Part shown: positions 52,044 to 60,266 of the stretch, one piece after another
Layout: each line of letters begins with the position of its first letter
Numbering within the stretch: position 1 is the stretch's first letter
Source of the DNA: an uncultured Verrucomicrobiae bacterium
Lineage (GTDB): Bacteria > Verrucomicrobiota > Verrucomicrobiia > Limisphaerales > J093
DNA: 64,000 nt
Direction of reading: 5' to 3'
Assembly: GCA_937946835.1 (NCBI GenBank)
Contig: CALFAV010000030.1
Span: 1-64,000 of the forward strand
Translations under genes and position numbers: made by a program
Notes under the pieces: generated by a model
Database searches by the model: none
What the model was told of the DNA's origin: nothing
The model's input: only the letters and a program-made list of their open reading frames with translations

Positions 52044-53525
52044 ATGCTGCCCCGGCTCTCGCTCACCGAACTGCGCGCCCGCCTGGCCGCCCGCGAGTGC
52101 TCCGCTGTCGAGGTTACTCGGGCCTGCCTGGATCAGATTCAGCGCCGGGAGGGCCAACTGCACGCCTTTCTGCACGTGGATGCCGCGGATGCCCTGGCGC
52201 AGGCGGAAGCCGCGGATACCGCCCTGCGGAACGGCGTGACGCCCGCCGAAAAACCGCTCCTGGGCCTGCCCGTGGCCCTCAAGGACAACATCGCCGTCCG
52301 CGGCCAGCCGCTGACCTGCGGCTCGCGCATCCTGGAGGGCTTCGTTTCCCCCTACGACGCGACAGTCGTGGAGAAACTGCGCGCCGCCGGCGCCGTGCTG
52401 CTGGGGCGGTTGAATCTGGACGAGTTCGCCATGGGCAGCTCGACCGAAACTTCGGCCTTCGGCCCCACCCGCAACCCCTGGGACCTGGAGCGCATCCCCG
52501 GCGGTTCTTCGGGCGGGTCCGCGGCGGCGGTGGCCGCGGGCGAGGTGCCCGCCGCGCTGGGCTCGGATACCGGCGGCTCGGTGCGGCAACCGGCCGCGCA
52601 TTGCGGGGTGGTCGGCCTCAAGCCCACCTACGGCCGCGTCTCCCGCTACGGCCTGGTCGCTTACGCCTCGTCCCTGGACCAGATCGGCTGCCTCACCCGC
52701 ACGGTGCGGGATGCCGCCGTCCTGCTCGGAGTGCTCGCCGGCCACGACCCACGCGACTCGACCAGTGTCCCCGAGCCGGTGCCCGATTACGCCGCCCGGC
52801 TGGACGGCGCGGTGAAAGGGTTGCGTCTGGGCCTCCCCCGGGAGTACCGCATTGCCGGGCTGCATCCGGAAGTGGAAGCGGCCGTGAACGCGGCGGTGGA
52901 GACCTTGCGCGCGCTGGGGGTCGAAACGGTGGAAATCTCCCTGCCCCACACGCCCTACGCGCTGGCGGCCTACTACCTCATCGCCCCGGCCGAGGCCAGC
53001 GCGAACCTGGCGCGGTTCGACGGCGTGCGTTACGGCCTGCGGGTCGAGGGGGCGGACCCGATCGAACTGTACGAGCGCACCCGCGGCCGCGGTTTCGGGC
53101 CGGAGGTCAAGCGCCGCATCCTGCTGGGCACCTTCGCCCTGAGCGCGGGTTACTACGACGCCTACTACCTGCGCGCGCAAAAGGTGCGCACGTTGATTCG
53201 CCAGGACTTCCTGCGGGCCTTCGAGCAGGTGGACGCCATCGTGACCCCCACCACGCCGGGACCGGCCTTTCGGCTGGGGGAAAAACTCAGCGACCCGCTG
53301 CAGATGTACCTCGAGGACATCTTCACCCTGTCCTGCAACCTGGCCGGCCTGTGCGGCATCAGCGTGCCCTGCGGATTCACGCGGACGCCGCGCCTGCCCA
53401 TCGGCCTGCAACTGCTGGGGCCGCCGTTTGGGGAACCCACCCTCCTGCGTCTGGCGCACGCCTACGAGCAGGCCACGCCCTGGCATCGCGAGGTGCCGCC
53501 GCTGGAATCCCCGGCCGGTGGCTGA
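52044..53525 (+). CDS. gatA: Asp/Glu-tRNA amidotransferase subunit A
   Basis: This 493-residue amidase subunit releases ammonia from glutamine. The Ser-cisSer-Lys triad is visible: Lys near 80 ('[10 protein letters not shown]'), cis-Ser near 155 ('[17 protein letters not shown]') and the nucleophile near 179 ('[12 protein letters not shown]'). '[20 protein letters not shown]' and 'CGISVPCG' are typical of GatA. The length is normal. It converges on the sugar kinase gene with 54 bases between stops. Confidence 0.96.
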   Translation: MLPRLSLTELRARLAARECSAVEVTRACLDQIQRREGQLHAFLHVDAADALAQAEAADTALRNGVTPAEKPLLGLPVALKDNIAVRGQPLTCGSRILEGFVSPYDATVVEKLRAAGAVLLGRLNLDEFAMGSSTETSAFGPTRNPWDLERIPGGSSGGSAAAVAAGEVPAALGSDTGGSVRQPAAHCGVVGLKPTYGRVSRYGLVAYASSLDQIGCLTRTVRDAAVLLGVLAGHDPRDSTSVPEPVPDYAARLDGAVKGLRLGLPREYRIAGLHPEVEAAVNAAVETLRALGVETVEISLPHTPYALAAYYLIAPAEASANLARFDGVRYGLRVEGADPIELYERTRGRGFGPEVKRRILLGTFALSAGYYDAYYLRAQKVRTLIRQDFLRAFEQVDAIVTPTTPGPAFRLGEKLSDPLQMYLEDIFTLSCNLAGLCGISVPCGFTRTPRLPIGLQLLGPPFGEPTLLRLAHAYEQATPWHREVPPLESPAGG

Positions 53526-53579
53526 ATCCGGTCCGGCCGCTTGCCCGCCCCCACCCGCAGGGCTGGACGGCCGCGCCGC

Positions 53580-54482
53580 TCAGGCGGCATCGGTCAACCG
53601 CCGCAGTTCCGCGACCCGGCGCGTAATTTCCGCCGGCGTGACCCGGACGGTGGCGCGCACGCCGAAGCCCTCGCAGCAAAACGACGCCACCACACTCCCG
53701 TGGAGCATGGCCGCGCGCAGATGGTCGCGGACCCGTCCACCGGCGCGCGCCAGATACCCCACCAGGCCGCCGGCAAAGGAATCGCCGGCCCCGGTCGGGT
53801 CCACCACCCGGGCCAGCGGGTAGGCCGGGCAGAGGAACAGGCCGTCCGGGCCGGACAAGAGCGAGCCGTGTTCGCCCTTTTTGATGATGACCACCGGCGG
53901 CCCCAGCCGGTGAATCCGCCGGGCGGCGCGCAGCAGGTTGTCCTCGCCGCTCAGTTGCCGGGCCTCGCCGTCGTTGAGCACCAGCGCGTCCACGCGCCGG
54001 AGCAGGCGCAAGAGCTCGGGCAGGGCCGTGTTCAGCCACAGGTCCATGGTGTCGGCCACCACGAAGCGCGGCCGCCGCATCTGGTCCAGCACGTGGTGCT
54101 GCAGGGCCGGGGCGATGTTGGCCAGCAACACGTACGGGGTGTCGCGGTACCGCGGCGGCAGGTCCGGCCGGAATTGCTCGAACACGCCCAGCTCGGTCCG
54201 GAGCGTGCGCCGGTGGTTCATGTTCACCTCGTACTCGCCGGCCCAGTGAAACGTGGCGCCCTCGGCGATTTGGAGCCCCTCCAGGTCAATGCCGTGCCGC
54301 CGGTACAACGCCAGGTAGCGGCGCGGGAAGTCCCGCCCCACCACCCCCACCAGCCGGGTGGGGGCAAAGAAACTGGCCGCCAGGGCCGCGTGGCTGGCCG
54401 AGCCGCCCAGCAGCCGCGGCGCCTCCGCGCGGGGGGTCTTGATCGAATCCAGGGCGGTCGAGCCGACAACGAGTACGCTCAT
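53580..54482 (-). CDS. PfkB-family sugar or nucleoside kinase
   Basis: This 300-residue kinase has the PfkB N-terminal 'GGSASHAALAASFF' and 'GVVGRDFPRRYL'. The C-terminal signature 'VVDPTGAGDSFAGGLVGY' holds the anion hole and the catalytic Asp in GAGD. The N-terminal region 'FHWAGEYEVNMNHRRTL' and 'LNDGEARQLSGE' resemble uncharacterised PfkB members annotated as sugar kinases. The substrate is not determined. It is a single gene, minus strand, divergent from nothing close by (thiE is upstream in the same direction, 73 bases away). Confidence 0.88.
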   Translation of the reverse strand: MSVLVVGSTALDSIKTPRAEAPRLLGGSASHAALAASFFAPTRLVGVVGRDFPRRYLALYRRHGIDLEGLQIAEGATFHWAGEYEVNMNHRRTLRTELGVFEQFRPDLPPRYRDTPYVLLANIAPALQHHVLDQMRRPRFVVADTMDLWLNTALPELLRLLRRVDALVLNDGEARQLSGEDNLLRAARRIHRLGPPVVIIKKGEHGSLLSGPDGLFLCPAYPLARVVDPTGAGDSFAGGLVGYLARAGGRVRDHLRAAMLHGSVVASFCCEGFGVRATVRVTPAEITRRVAELRRLTDAA

Positions 54483-54555
54483 GGTGTGGTTGCTTTCGGT
54501 AACAATTGGGCCGCGCGCAGCCCGGGAACTCGGGCGGGCCGGGACACGCGGCCGT

Positions 54556-55203
54556 TCAGGCTAGGCGGCGGCGAAACGCCCGACAAGCCTCCGCCACGTC
54601 CGGCGCGTTCAGAATGGCCGAAACCACGCACACGCGCCGCGCCCCTGCGGCCAGCACCGAATCGAGGTTGTCCAACGTGATGCCGCCGATGGCAAACCAG
54701 GGAACCCGCACGTGCGCCGCGGCCCAGCGGACGTACTCGAGCGTCACCGGCGGCCGCCCGGGTTTGGTGGGCGTGGCGAACACCGGCCCGATGGCCACGT
54801 AGGCCGCCCCGGCGGCCACGGCCCGGTCCGCCTGCGCCGGGGCGTGCGTGCTCAAGCCCACCTGCAACCGGTCCGGGGCGGCGGCGACCGCGGGCAGTTG
54901 CGAGACGTGCGTCCAGCCCGCGTCGAAAAAATCCTCCTGGCCCAGGTGGCACAGCGGCGCGCCGACCTGTCGGGCCACGTCCGGGTGGTCGTTGATGACC
55001 AGCCACACTCCGGCGGCGCGGGTCACCGGCAGCAGGCGCTCCGCCAGCCGCTGAACTTCCGCGGCCGGCCGGTCCTTGGCCCGCAGTTGAACGAGGTCGG
55101 CGCCGCCCTCGCAAAGCTGGCGGGCCACCTCGACCGGGTCGCGGCCGCGCAGGTAGGCGGTGTCCACGAAGGTGTAGAGGCGGCAATCGGCCAGCGGTCG
55201 CAT
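54556..55203 (-). CDS. thiE: Thiamine-phosphate synthase
   Basis: This 215-residue TIM-barrel enzyme joins the pyrimidine pyrophosphate and thiazole phosphate moieties of thiamine. 'LVQLRAKDRPAAEVQRLAE', 'VWLVINDHPDVARQVGA', 'LCHLGQEDF', 'VGLSTHAPAQADRAVA', 'YVAIGPVFATPTKPG' and 'WFAIGGITLDNLDSVLAAGA' are conserved ThiE blocks. The ATG at 55203 gives the family start (MRPLADCRLYTF) and follows a promoter-like sequence; the frame is open upstream but unconserved. No other thiamine gene is adjacent. Confidence 0.94.
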   Translation of the reverse strand: MRPLADCRLYTFVDTAYLRGRDPVEVARQLCEGGADLVQLRAKDRPAAEVQRLAERLLPVTRAAGVWLVINDHPDVARQVGAPLCHLGQEDFFDAGWTHVSQLPAVAAAPDRLQVGLSTHAPAQADRAVAAGAAYVAIGPVFATPTKPGRPPVTLEYVRWAAAHVRVPWFAIGGITLDNLDSVLAAGARRVCVVSAILNAPDVAEACRAFRRRLA

Positions 55204-55210
55204 CCCCGCC

Positions 55211-55239
55211 AGTCTGGCGCTCGCAGCGGCCGCGGGCAA
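55211..55239 (-). promoter_or_regulatory. Possible leaderless promoter of thiE
   Basis: On the minus strand TTGCCC (55239-55234), 17 bases, CAGACT (55216-55211), then 7 bases to the ATG at 55203. No room remains for a thiamine riboswitch in this gap, and I see none. Confidence 0.35.
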
Positions 55240-55298
55240 ACGGGTTTCGGGGCGGCGCGACTTGACCGCGGCGCCACCCGGGCCACTGTGCCGGGAGG

Positions 55299-55718
55299 AT
55301 GAACCGCGGCGTCCACCGGGTGATTTACGATGACGACTGCGCCTTTTGCGTGCGGCAGGTGCGGCGCATGCACCGGCTGGACTGGGGGCGACGGTTTCGG
55401 GCGGTGCCCCGGTCCAGCCCGGAAGCGGCCGCCCTGGGGTTGGCGCCGTCCGCGCTGGCGACGGCGGTTCACTGCGTGACCCGGGACGGGCGGGTGCTGC
55501 GCGGGGCGGCTTGTCTGCGTTTCGTCGGATTGCGGCTGCCGTTGGTGGCACCCCTGGCCGCGCTGCTGTGGCTGCCGGGCGCGCTGGCCCTGGCCGAGCG
55601 GATTTACGCCCGGATCAGCCGCGGGCGATACCGGTGGGGAGTCGGACATCCCTGCCGCGGACCCGAGTGCGGTTCGGTGGGCGCGTCGTCGCCGAACCCG
55701 ACCGGCGGGCGGGGCTGA
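55299..55718 (+). CDS. DCC-family (DUF393) thiol oxidoreductase-like protein
   Basis: This 139-residue protein carries the family motif in 'IYDDDCAFCVRQVRRMHRL' (Asp-x-x-Cys-x-x-Cys), a thioredoxin-like redox site, and the C-terminal 'YARISRGRYRWG' with further cysteines. A hydrophobic stretch lies at about 77-98. The role of the family is poorly known; a thiol-disulfide function is inferred from the motif. TTGACC at 55262-55267 and GGGAGG just before the ATG are possible expression signals. Confidence 0.85.
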   Translation: MNRGVHRVIYDDDCAFCVRQVRRMHRLDWGRRFRAVPRSSPEAAALGLAPSALATAVHCVTRDGRVLRGAACLRFVGLRLPLVAPLAALLWLPGALALAERIYARISRGRYRWGVGHPCRGPECGSVGASSPNPTGGRG

Positions 55719-55789
55719 ACCGGAGGTCCGCGGCGGATGCGTTTGCCGGTTTTCAGTGGAGCCGGGCCGGGTTAACTTGAGCGCGCCCT

Positions 55790-56359
55790 ATGCTCTTGGT
55801 CATAGACAACTACGACTCGTTCACCTTCAACCTGGTGCAGTACCTGGGGGAGATGGGCGTGGACCTGCAGGTGCACCGCAACGACCAGATCACGCTGGAG
55901 CAGATCGAGGCGTTGCGGCCCGGGCGCATCCTGATTTCGCCCGGGCCGTGCTCGCCGCGCGAGTCCGGTCTGTCCAACGAGATCATCCGGTCCTGGGCCG
56001 GGCGGGTGCCGATTTTGGGGGTCTGCCTGGGGCACCAATGCATCGGGCACGTGTACGGCGCCGAGGTGGTGGTGAACCACCGGATGATGCACGGCAAAAC
56101 CTCGCCGATTCATCACAACGGCCGGGACCTCTTCGCGGGGCTGCCGGACCCGTTTGTGGCCACCCGCTACCACTCACTGGTGATTCGGCGCGAGTCGTTG
56201 CCGGACTGTCTGGAGGTCACGGCGTGGACCGACGAGGGAGAGATCATGGGCGTGCGGCACAAGACCCTGCCGGTCTGGGGGGTGCAGTTCCATCCGGAAA
56301 GCATCCTCACCGAGCACGGCCGCGAGCTGCTGGCCAACTTTTTGAAGCTCGAAAAGTGA
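55790..56359 (+). CDS. trpG: Glutamine amidotransferase, TrpG/PabA type
   Basis: This 189-residue class I glutaminase supplies ammonia to chorismate-using synthases. Catalytic Cys79 lies in '[10 protein letters not shown]', and His168 and Glu170 in 'WGVQFHPES'. '[18 protein letters not shown]' and '[12 protein letters not shown]' are standard. Alone it cannot be told whether it serves anthranilate (TrpG) or aminodeoxychorismate (PabA) synthesis, and it may serve both. No synthase partner gene is adjacent. It converges on the HD hydrolase gene. Confidence 0.92.
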   Translation: MLLVIDNYDSFTFNLVQYLGEMGVDLQVHRNDQITLEQIEALRPGRILISPGPCSPRESGLSNEIIRSWAGRVPILGVCLGHQCIGHVYGAEVVVNHRMMHGKTSPIHHNGRDLFAGLPDPFVATRYHSLVIRRESLPDCLEVTAWTDEGEIMGVRHKTLPVWGVQFHPESILTEHGRELLANFLKLEK

Positions 56360-56389
56360 GGCGGCCCCGCCCGCGCGGTCGGCGCCGCT

Positions 56390-56947
56390 TCAGGCAAACC
56401 CCAGTTCCGGCGCCACCCCCTGCAGGGCGGTGATGACCCGGGTGATGTGCTCATCCAGCGGCAACCCCAACAGGGTGGCGCCCCGCTCGATGTCCTCGCG
56501 TTTCACGGCCGCGGCAAAGGATTTTTGCTTCATCTTTTTGCGGACGCTGGCGGCGGTCATGCCGGTAAGCCGCTCCGGCCGCACGTGGGCCACGGCGGTG
56601 ATGAAGCCGCACAGTTCGTCCACGGCGAACAGCGTCTTGCGCAGGGGCCGGTCCAGCGGGTACTCGGACCAGTTCCACTCGGCGTGCGAGAGGATGGCGC
56701 CGACGATCTCCTCGTCCACCCCGCGCTCGCGCAGGATGCGGGCCCCCGCGCGGGTGTGTTGGGGCGGGTCGGGCCAGCGCTCGTAGTCGAAGTCATGCAG
56801 CAGTCCGGTCAGCGCCCAGACCTCGGGGTCGCCGCCGAAGTGCGGCGCGTAATGCCGCAGGGCGGCCTCGACGGCGAGGGCGTGTTTGCGCAGCGATTCC
56901 GAGCGGGTGAACTCGGTGAGCAATTGCCAGGCTTCCGGGCGGGTCAT
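56390..56947 (-). CDS. HD-domain phosphohydrolase
   Basis: This 185-residue HD protein shows the metal-binding His of 'SLRKHALAVEAAL', the His-Asp doublet in 'TGLLHDFDYERWPD' and further His residues in 'QHTRAGARIL' and 'ILSHAEWN'. It matches a small family of bacterial HD hydrolases often annotated only as HDIG proteins. The substrate is unknown. Its start overlaps the stop of the 65-residue membrane protein gene (ATGA at 56947-56944). Confidence 0.87.
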   Translation of the reverse strand: MTRPEAWQLLTEFTRSESLRKHALAVEAALRHYAPHFGGDPEVWALTGLLHDFDYERWPDPPQHTRAGARILRERGVDEEIVGAILSHAEWNWSEYPLDRPLRKTLFAVDELCGFITAVAHVRPERLTGMTAASVRKKMKQKSFAAAVKREDIERGATLLGLPLDEHITRVITALQGVAPELGFA

Positions 56948-57141
56948 GGGCGGGCGGCGGGATGGGGGGCTGGCCGGGAGGGGGTTGCGGACGGCGCGGC
57001 GGGCGTCCCGGCGGCGTCGCGCGCGCCTGCGTCAGCCCGGCAACAGGCGCGGCCGCACCCGGTCAGCTTGAAGCGTGGAAGCACCCACTTGAGGAGCACC
57101 AACCACGCCAGCACCACGAGAATGAGCCACAACAGGTCCAT
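56944..57141 (-). CDS. Small membrane protein with cysteine cluster
   Basis: This 65-residue protein has one N-terminal transmembrane helix (about 3-22, 'LLWLILVVLAWLVLLKWVLP') followed by 'LTGCGRACC' and a low-complexity Ala/Pro tail. Coupling to the HD gene by ATGA supports it as real. The three cysteines could bind metal. A weak promoter, TTGAGT, 17 bases, CATGTT, lies at 57184-57156 on the minus strand. The function is unknown. Confidence 0.6.
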   Translation of the reverse strand: MDLLWLILVVLAWLVLLKWVLPRFKLTGCGRACCRADAGARDAAGTPAAPSATPSRPAPHPAARP

Positions 57142-57211
57142 GTGATGGCGCGATCAACATGGCATCCGCCCGCACGAAACTCAATGGCGGAGTGCCGGCG
57201 TAAAAACGGCC

Positions 57212-57240
57212 TTTCCTTCCCGGTCGGCCCGGCCTTGAAT
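57212..57240 (+). promoter_or_regulatory. Leaderless promoter of the isomerase-like gene
   Basis: TTTCCT (57212-57217), 17 bases, TTGAAT (57235-57240), then 7 bases to the ATG at 57248. The -10 box covers the alternative ATG at 57239, so the second ATG is the better start. Confidence 0.45.
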
Positions 57241-57247
57241 GCGGCGC

Positions 57248-58123
57248 ATGAAGACGTCGTTGTGCCTCGTTTTGGCGACCTCGTTCACCTTTCTGGTCCT
57301 CCTGCCGGGCGCGCAAGCCGGTTCCCGGGTTGGAACGGGCCGATACTTCAAAGGCCCCGTGGGCCTGCAGCTTTACAGCCTGCGGGACGAGTTCAGCAAG
57401 GATGTCCGCCGCACGCTCGACCGGGTGCGCGACTACGGTTTCCGCTACGTGGAACTGGCCGGCACCTACGGCTGGTTGCCGCGGGATTTCCGAACCGCCC
57501 TCTTGCAACGTGGACTGGTGCCCGTGGCCGGGCACTTCAGCTACGAGCGTTGGCGGGACGAGCCCGAGTTGGTGATTCGCGACGCCAAGGCCCTCGGGTT
57601 GAAATACGCCGGCTGTGCCTGGATCCCGCACGAAGGGGATTTCGACGAAGGCGAGTGCCTCGACGCCGCCCGCATCTTCAACCGGGCCGGGGAGCTGGCC
57701 GCCATGCAGGGCATCCGCTTTTTCTACCACAACCACGGGTACGAGTTCCGGCCGCACGGCGACGGCACGCTGATGGACCTGCTCATGGCCAAGACCAACC
57801 CCAGGTTCGTCGCCTTCGAGATGGACCTGCTTTGGACGGTCCATCCCGGCCAGGACCCGGTGAAGTGGCTGCTCAAGTACCCCAAACGCTGGGAGCTGAT
57901 GCACCTGAAGGACCTCAAGAAGGGCGTGGTGGGAGACTTCAGCGGCCACACTGACGTGAACAACGACGTCGTCCTCGGCACCGGGCAGGTGGATTTCCCC
58001 GCCGTGCTCAAGGCGGCCCGAAAAATCGGCATCAAGTACTACTTCATCGAGGACGAGTCGCCCCGGGCGGTGGAGCGGATTCCGCAGAGCCTGCGCTTCC
58101 TCGAGCGCGTCAGTTGGAAATAA
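57248..58123 (+). CDS. Exported sugar phosphate isomerase/epimerase-like protein
   Basis: This 291-residue protein has a clear signal peptide (MKTSLCLVLATSFTFLVLL, cleaved after AQA), so it acts in the periplasm. The body is a xylose-isomerase-type TIM barrel ('GPVGLQLYSLRDEFSKDVRR', 'FRYVELAGTYGW', 'GIRFFYHNHGYEF', 'FEMDLLWTVHPG', 'LMHLKDLKKGVVGD', 'YYFIEDESP'). The metal-binding residues expected of the family (Glu, Asp, His, Glu) are present in these blocks. Exported members are common in Verrucomicrobia and Planctomycetes; their substrates are unknown. A first ATG lies three codons upstream, but the promoter favours 57248. Confidence 0.87.
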   Translation: MKTSLCLVLATSFTFLVLLPGAQAGSRVGTGRYFKGPVGLQLYSLRDEFSKDVRRTLDRVRDYGFRYVELAGTYGWLPRDFRTALLQRGLVPVAGHFSYERWRDEPELVIRDAKALGLKYAGCAWIPHEGDFDEGECLDAARIFNRAGELAAMQGIRFFYHNHGYEFRPHGDGTLMDLLMAKTNPRFVAFEMDLLWTVHPGQDPVKWLLKYPKRWELMHLKDLKKGVVGDFSGHTDVNNDVVLGTGQVDFPAVLKAARKIGIKYYFIEDESPRAVERIPQSLRFLERVSWK

Positions 58124-58136
58124 CCCGGGTGGCCGT

Positions 58137-58158
58137 GCCGCCGGGCCGGCCCGGCGGC
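58137..58158. terminator. Perfect 22-base palindrome between convergent genes
   Basis: GCCGCCGGGCC and its exact complement GGCCCGGCGGC lie in the 44-base gap between the isomerase-like gene and waaF. It could end transcription from both sides. There is no T-run, so its activity is uncertain. Confidence 0.4.
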
Positions 58159-58167
58159 GCCGGCGTG

Positions 58168-59319
58168 TCACCCCGACCGGCCCGGACCCGGGCGGCGCAG
58201 CACTGCCAGCGTGACCGCCTCCACGCCCAGCGCGTGCATGCACCGAAAATCCACCGGACAGACGCGCAAAAAGCACGGTGCGCAGGGCGCCCGCGTCCAC
58301 AGGACCTCATGCCGCGGGTCGCCGGGCAACCCCGGCCCGGTCAATTCCGGCGAGGTGCTGCCGAACAGGGCCACCACCGGCGTGCCCAGTGCCGCCGCCA
58401 GGTGCATCGGGCCGGTGTCGTTGGTCAGAAGCAGGTCGCACGCGGTCAGCGTCTGCATCAATTCCCGCAGGCTGGTCCGGCCGGTAAGGTTCGCTGCGCC
58501 GGGCAGGTGCTGCTGGATTTCGGCGGCCCGCGGGCGGTCGTTCGGACCGCCCAGGATCAGCCAGCGCGCGCCGGTGACCCGGCTGACCTCCCGCGCCACG
58601 GCCACAAACCGCTCGGCCGGCCAGCGCTTGGCCGGGCCGTACTCGGCACCGGCGTTCAACCCCAGCCAGGGCCGATCGGCGGGCAGCGCTTCGCCCGCCA
58701 GCTTCTGCACCAGGTCCCGTGCCCCGGCCCGCTCGGCCGCGGTCAATTCCAACCGCGGCGCCAGCGGTTCCGGACTGGCCCCCACCCACGCGGCCAGGTG
58801 CAGGTAGTGGAAAATGTGGTGCGCGCGGAGCGGAAGCGTGGTCTCCAGTTTCGCACCTGACGCCCCGGCGGCGATCCGTCGGCGAATTTCGGCCCGCGAG
58901 CGCTTGCGCATCGGCACAAACGCCGGCGGCCGCGGCACCACATCGGTCAAAAGACGGCGCCGCCACGGTCCGGCATAACCCACGCGCCGGGGCACGCGCC
59001 CAAACCACAGTTCCCAGGCCGAGCGCGGGGAGTTCGGGAAAATCAGTCCCAGATCAAACCGCTCGGCGCGGAGGCGTCGGCCCACCCGCCAGGGAGGTTC
59101 GCCGGGGGCCAGGGCCCACACGGCGTCCACGGCCGGATGCCCCGGCCACAGCTCGGCCAGCTTGGCCGGGCACAGCAGCGTGAGGTGCGCGGCGGGGAAC
59201 CGCTCGCGCAGGCGCAGCAACGCCGGCGTGGTCATGACGGCGTCGCCCAACCAGTTGACCCCGCGCACCACGAGGCGGCGCGGTTCCCCGGGGGCCGGTT
59301 GGGCGGGGGTGGCGGTCAT
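58168..59319 (-). CDS. waaF: ADP-heptose:LPS heptosyltransferase (GT9)
   Basis: This 383-residue family 9 glycosyltransferase adds heptose to the lipopolysaccharide core. 'LVVRGVNWLGDAVMTTPAL' is the N-terminal signature. 'WLGLNAGAEYGPAKRWPAER', 'LTNDTGPMHLAAALGTPVVA' and 'GSTSPELTGP' are the donor-site blocks of WaaF. It is the last gene of lpxK-acyltransferase-waaF, 10 bases after the acyltransferase stop, and it shows that this organism makes a heptose-containing core. Confidence 0.92.
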   Translation of the reverse strand: MTATPAQPAPGEPRRLVVRGVNWLGDAVMTTPALLRLRERFPAAHLTLLCPAKLAELWPGHPAVDAVWALAPGEPPWRVGRRLRAERFDLGLIFPNSPRSAWELWFGRVPRRVGYAGPWRRRLLTDVVPRPPAFVPMRKRSRAEIRRRIAAGASGAKLETTLPLRAHHIFHYLHLAAWVGASPEPLAPRLELTAAERAGARDLVQKLAGEALPADRPWLGLNAGAEYGPAKRWPAERFVAVAREVSRVTGARWLILGGPNDRPRAAEIQQHLPGAANLTGRTSLRELMQTLTACDLLLTNDTGPMHLAAALGTPVVALFGSTSPELTGPGLPGDPRHEVLWTRAPCAPCFLRVCPVDFRCMHALGVEAVTLAVLRRPGPGRSG

Positions 59320-59329
59320 GGACGGGCCG

Positions 59330-60262
59330 TCAGGACCTTTCGGGGGTCAGCGCGACGGAGGCCGAGCTGCTCGGGGCCCGCGTGCGGCCGCGGCGCTTCC
59401 ACCGACGGTGCACCCAGAACCAGTTGGCCGGATCGCGGCGGATCGCGACCTCGTAGGCGGCGTTGAGATCGCACAAAATGGCCTCCACCGGTCGGGGGCG
59501 GCCGGCGGCATGGGTGGGGATGGCCGGGCTGATTTCAATGTGCCAGCGGGCCAACGCGGTGCGGTAACAGATGGCCACGTGCAACGGGCAACGGTACCGG
59601 AGCGCGAAGACCGCCGGGGCAGGGGAGGTGGAGCATTCGCGGCCGAAGAAGGGGATGGCCAGACCGCGGCCGCCGGCATCCTGGTCCGCCAGCAGGCCGA
59701 GCATCACGCCTCCTCGCATCAGGGTCTCGCGCAGGGCCGCACCCTCGGTGCGGCGTTCGAAGTACAGGCAGCCGGAGCGGCGCCGCAGGTCCTGCAAGAG
59801 CCGGGCCAGCGCCGGTTGGCGCAGCGCGCGGTAGGTGGTGGCCATTTGGAACTCGGGCAGGAACAGGTTCGCCCGGGCGTAAAGCTCGAAGTTGCCAAAA
59901 TGTCCGATGGCCACCACCACACTGCCGGGGCCGTTCCGGGTGCTGGCCCGGATGTGCTCGGCCCCGGACAAGGTCAGCACCCGGCGGATGTCCGGCTCTT
60001 GCCGGGCGGCGGTGTGGACGGCGCAGGCGTAGTTTTCGCCCAGGCGGCGGAAGTGCTCGCGCGCCAGGCGACGCAACGCGTCCGGGGACCATTCGGCGCC
60101 GAGGGCCAGCCGGAGGTTCTCCAGGGCCACGGGGCGGTGGCGCGCATCCAGCCACCAGGCCAGATTGCCGCCGGCGCGGCCCAGGCGGGCAACCGTCCGG
60201 AGGGGCAGGGTTTGCAGCCCGGCGATCAGGCCGCGGGCCAGCAGGGCGAAGAGGGCTTGCAT
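59330..60262 (-). CDS. LpxL/HtrB-like lipid A acyltransferase
   Basis: This 310-residue membrane-associated enzyme of the lysophospholipid acyltransferase family has the HX4E catalytic motif 'AIGHFGNFELYARANLF' and 'RGGVMLGLLADQDAGGRG', 'PFFGRECSTSPAPAVFAL' and 'NWFWVHRRWKRR'. The pattern is that of secondary (lauroyl or myristoyl) acyltransferases of lipid A. Which chain it adds cannot be told. It begins 4 bases after the lpxK stop; the longer open frame is a shadow of lpxK. Confidence 0.9.
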   Translation of the reverse strand: MQALFALLARGLIAGLQTLPLRTVARLGRAGGNLAWWLDARHRPVALENLRLALGAEWSPDALRRLAREHFRRLGENYACAVHTAARQEPDIRRVLTLSGAEHIRASTRNGPGSVVVAIGHFGNFELYARANLFLPEFQMATTYRALRQPALARLLQDLRRRSGCLYFERRTEGAALRETLMRGGVMLGLLADQDAGGRGLAIPFFGRECSTSPAPAVFALRYRCPLHVAICYRTALARWHIEISPAIPTHAAGRPRPVEAILCDLNAAYEVAIRRDPANWFWVHRRWKRRGRTRAPSSSASVALTPERS

Positions 60263-60266
60263 GGGC

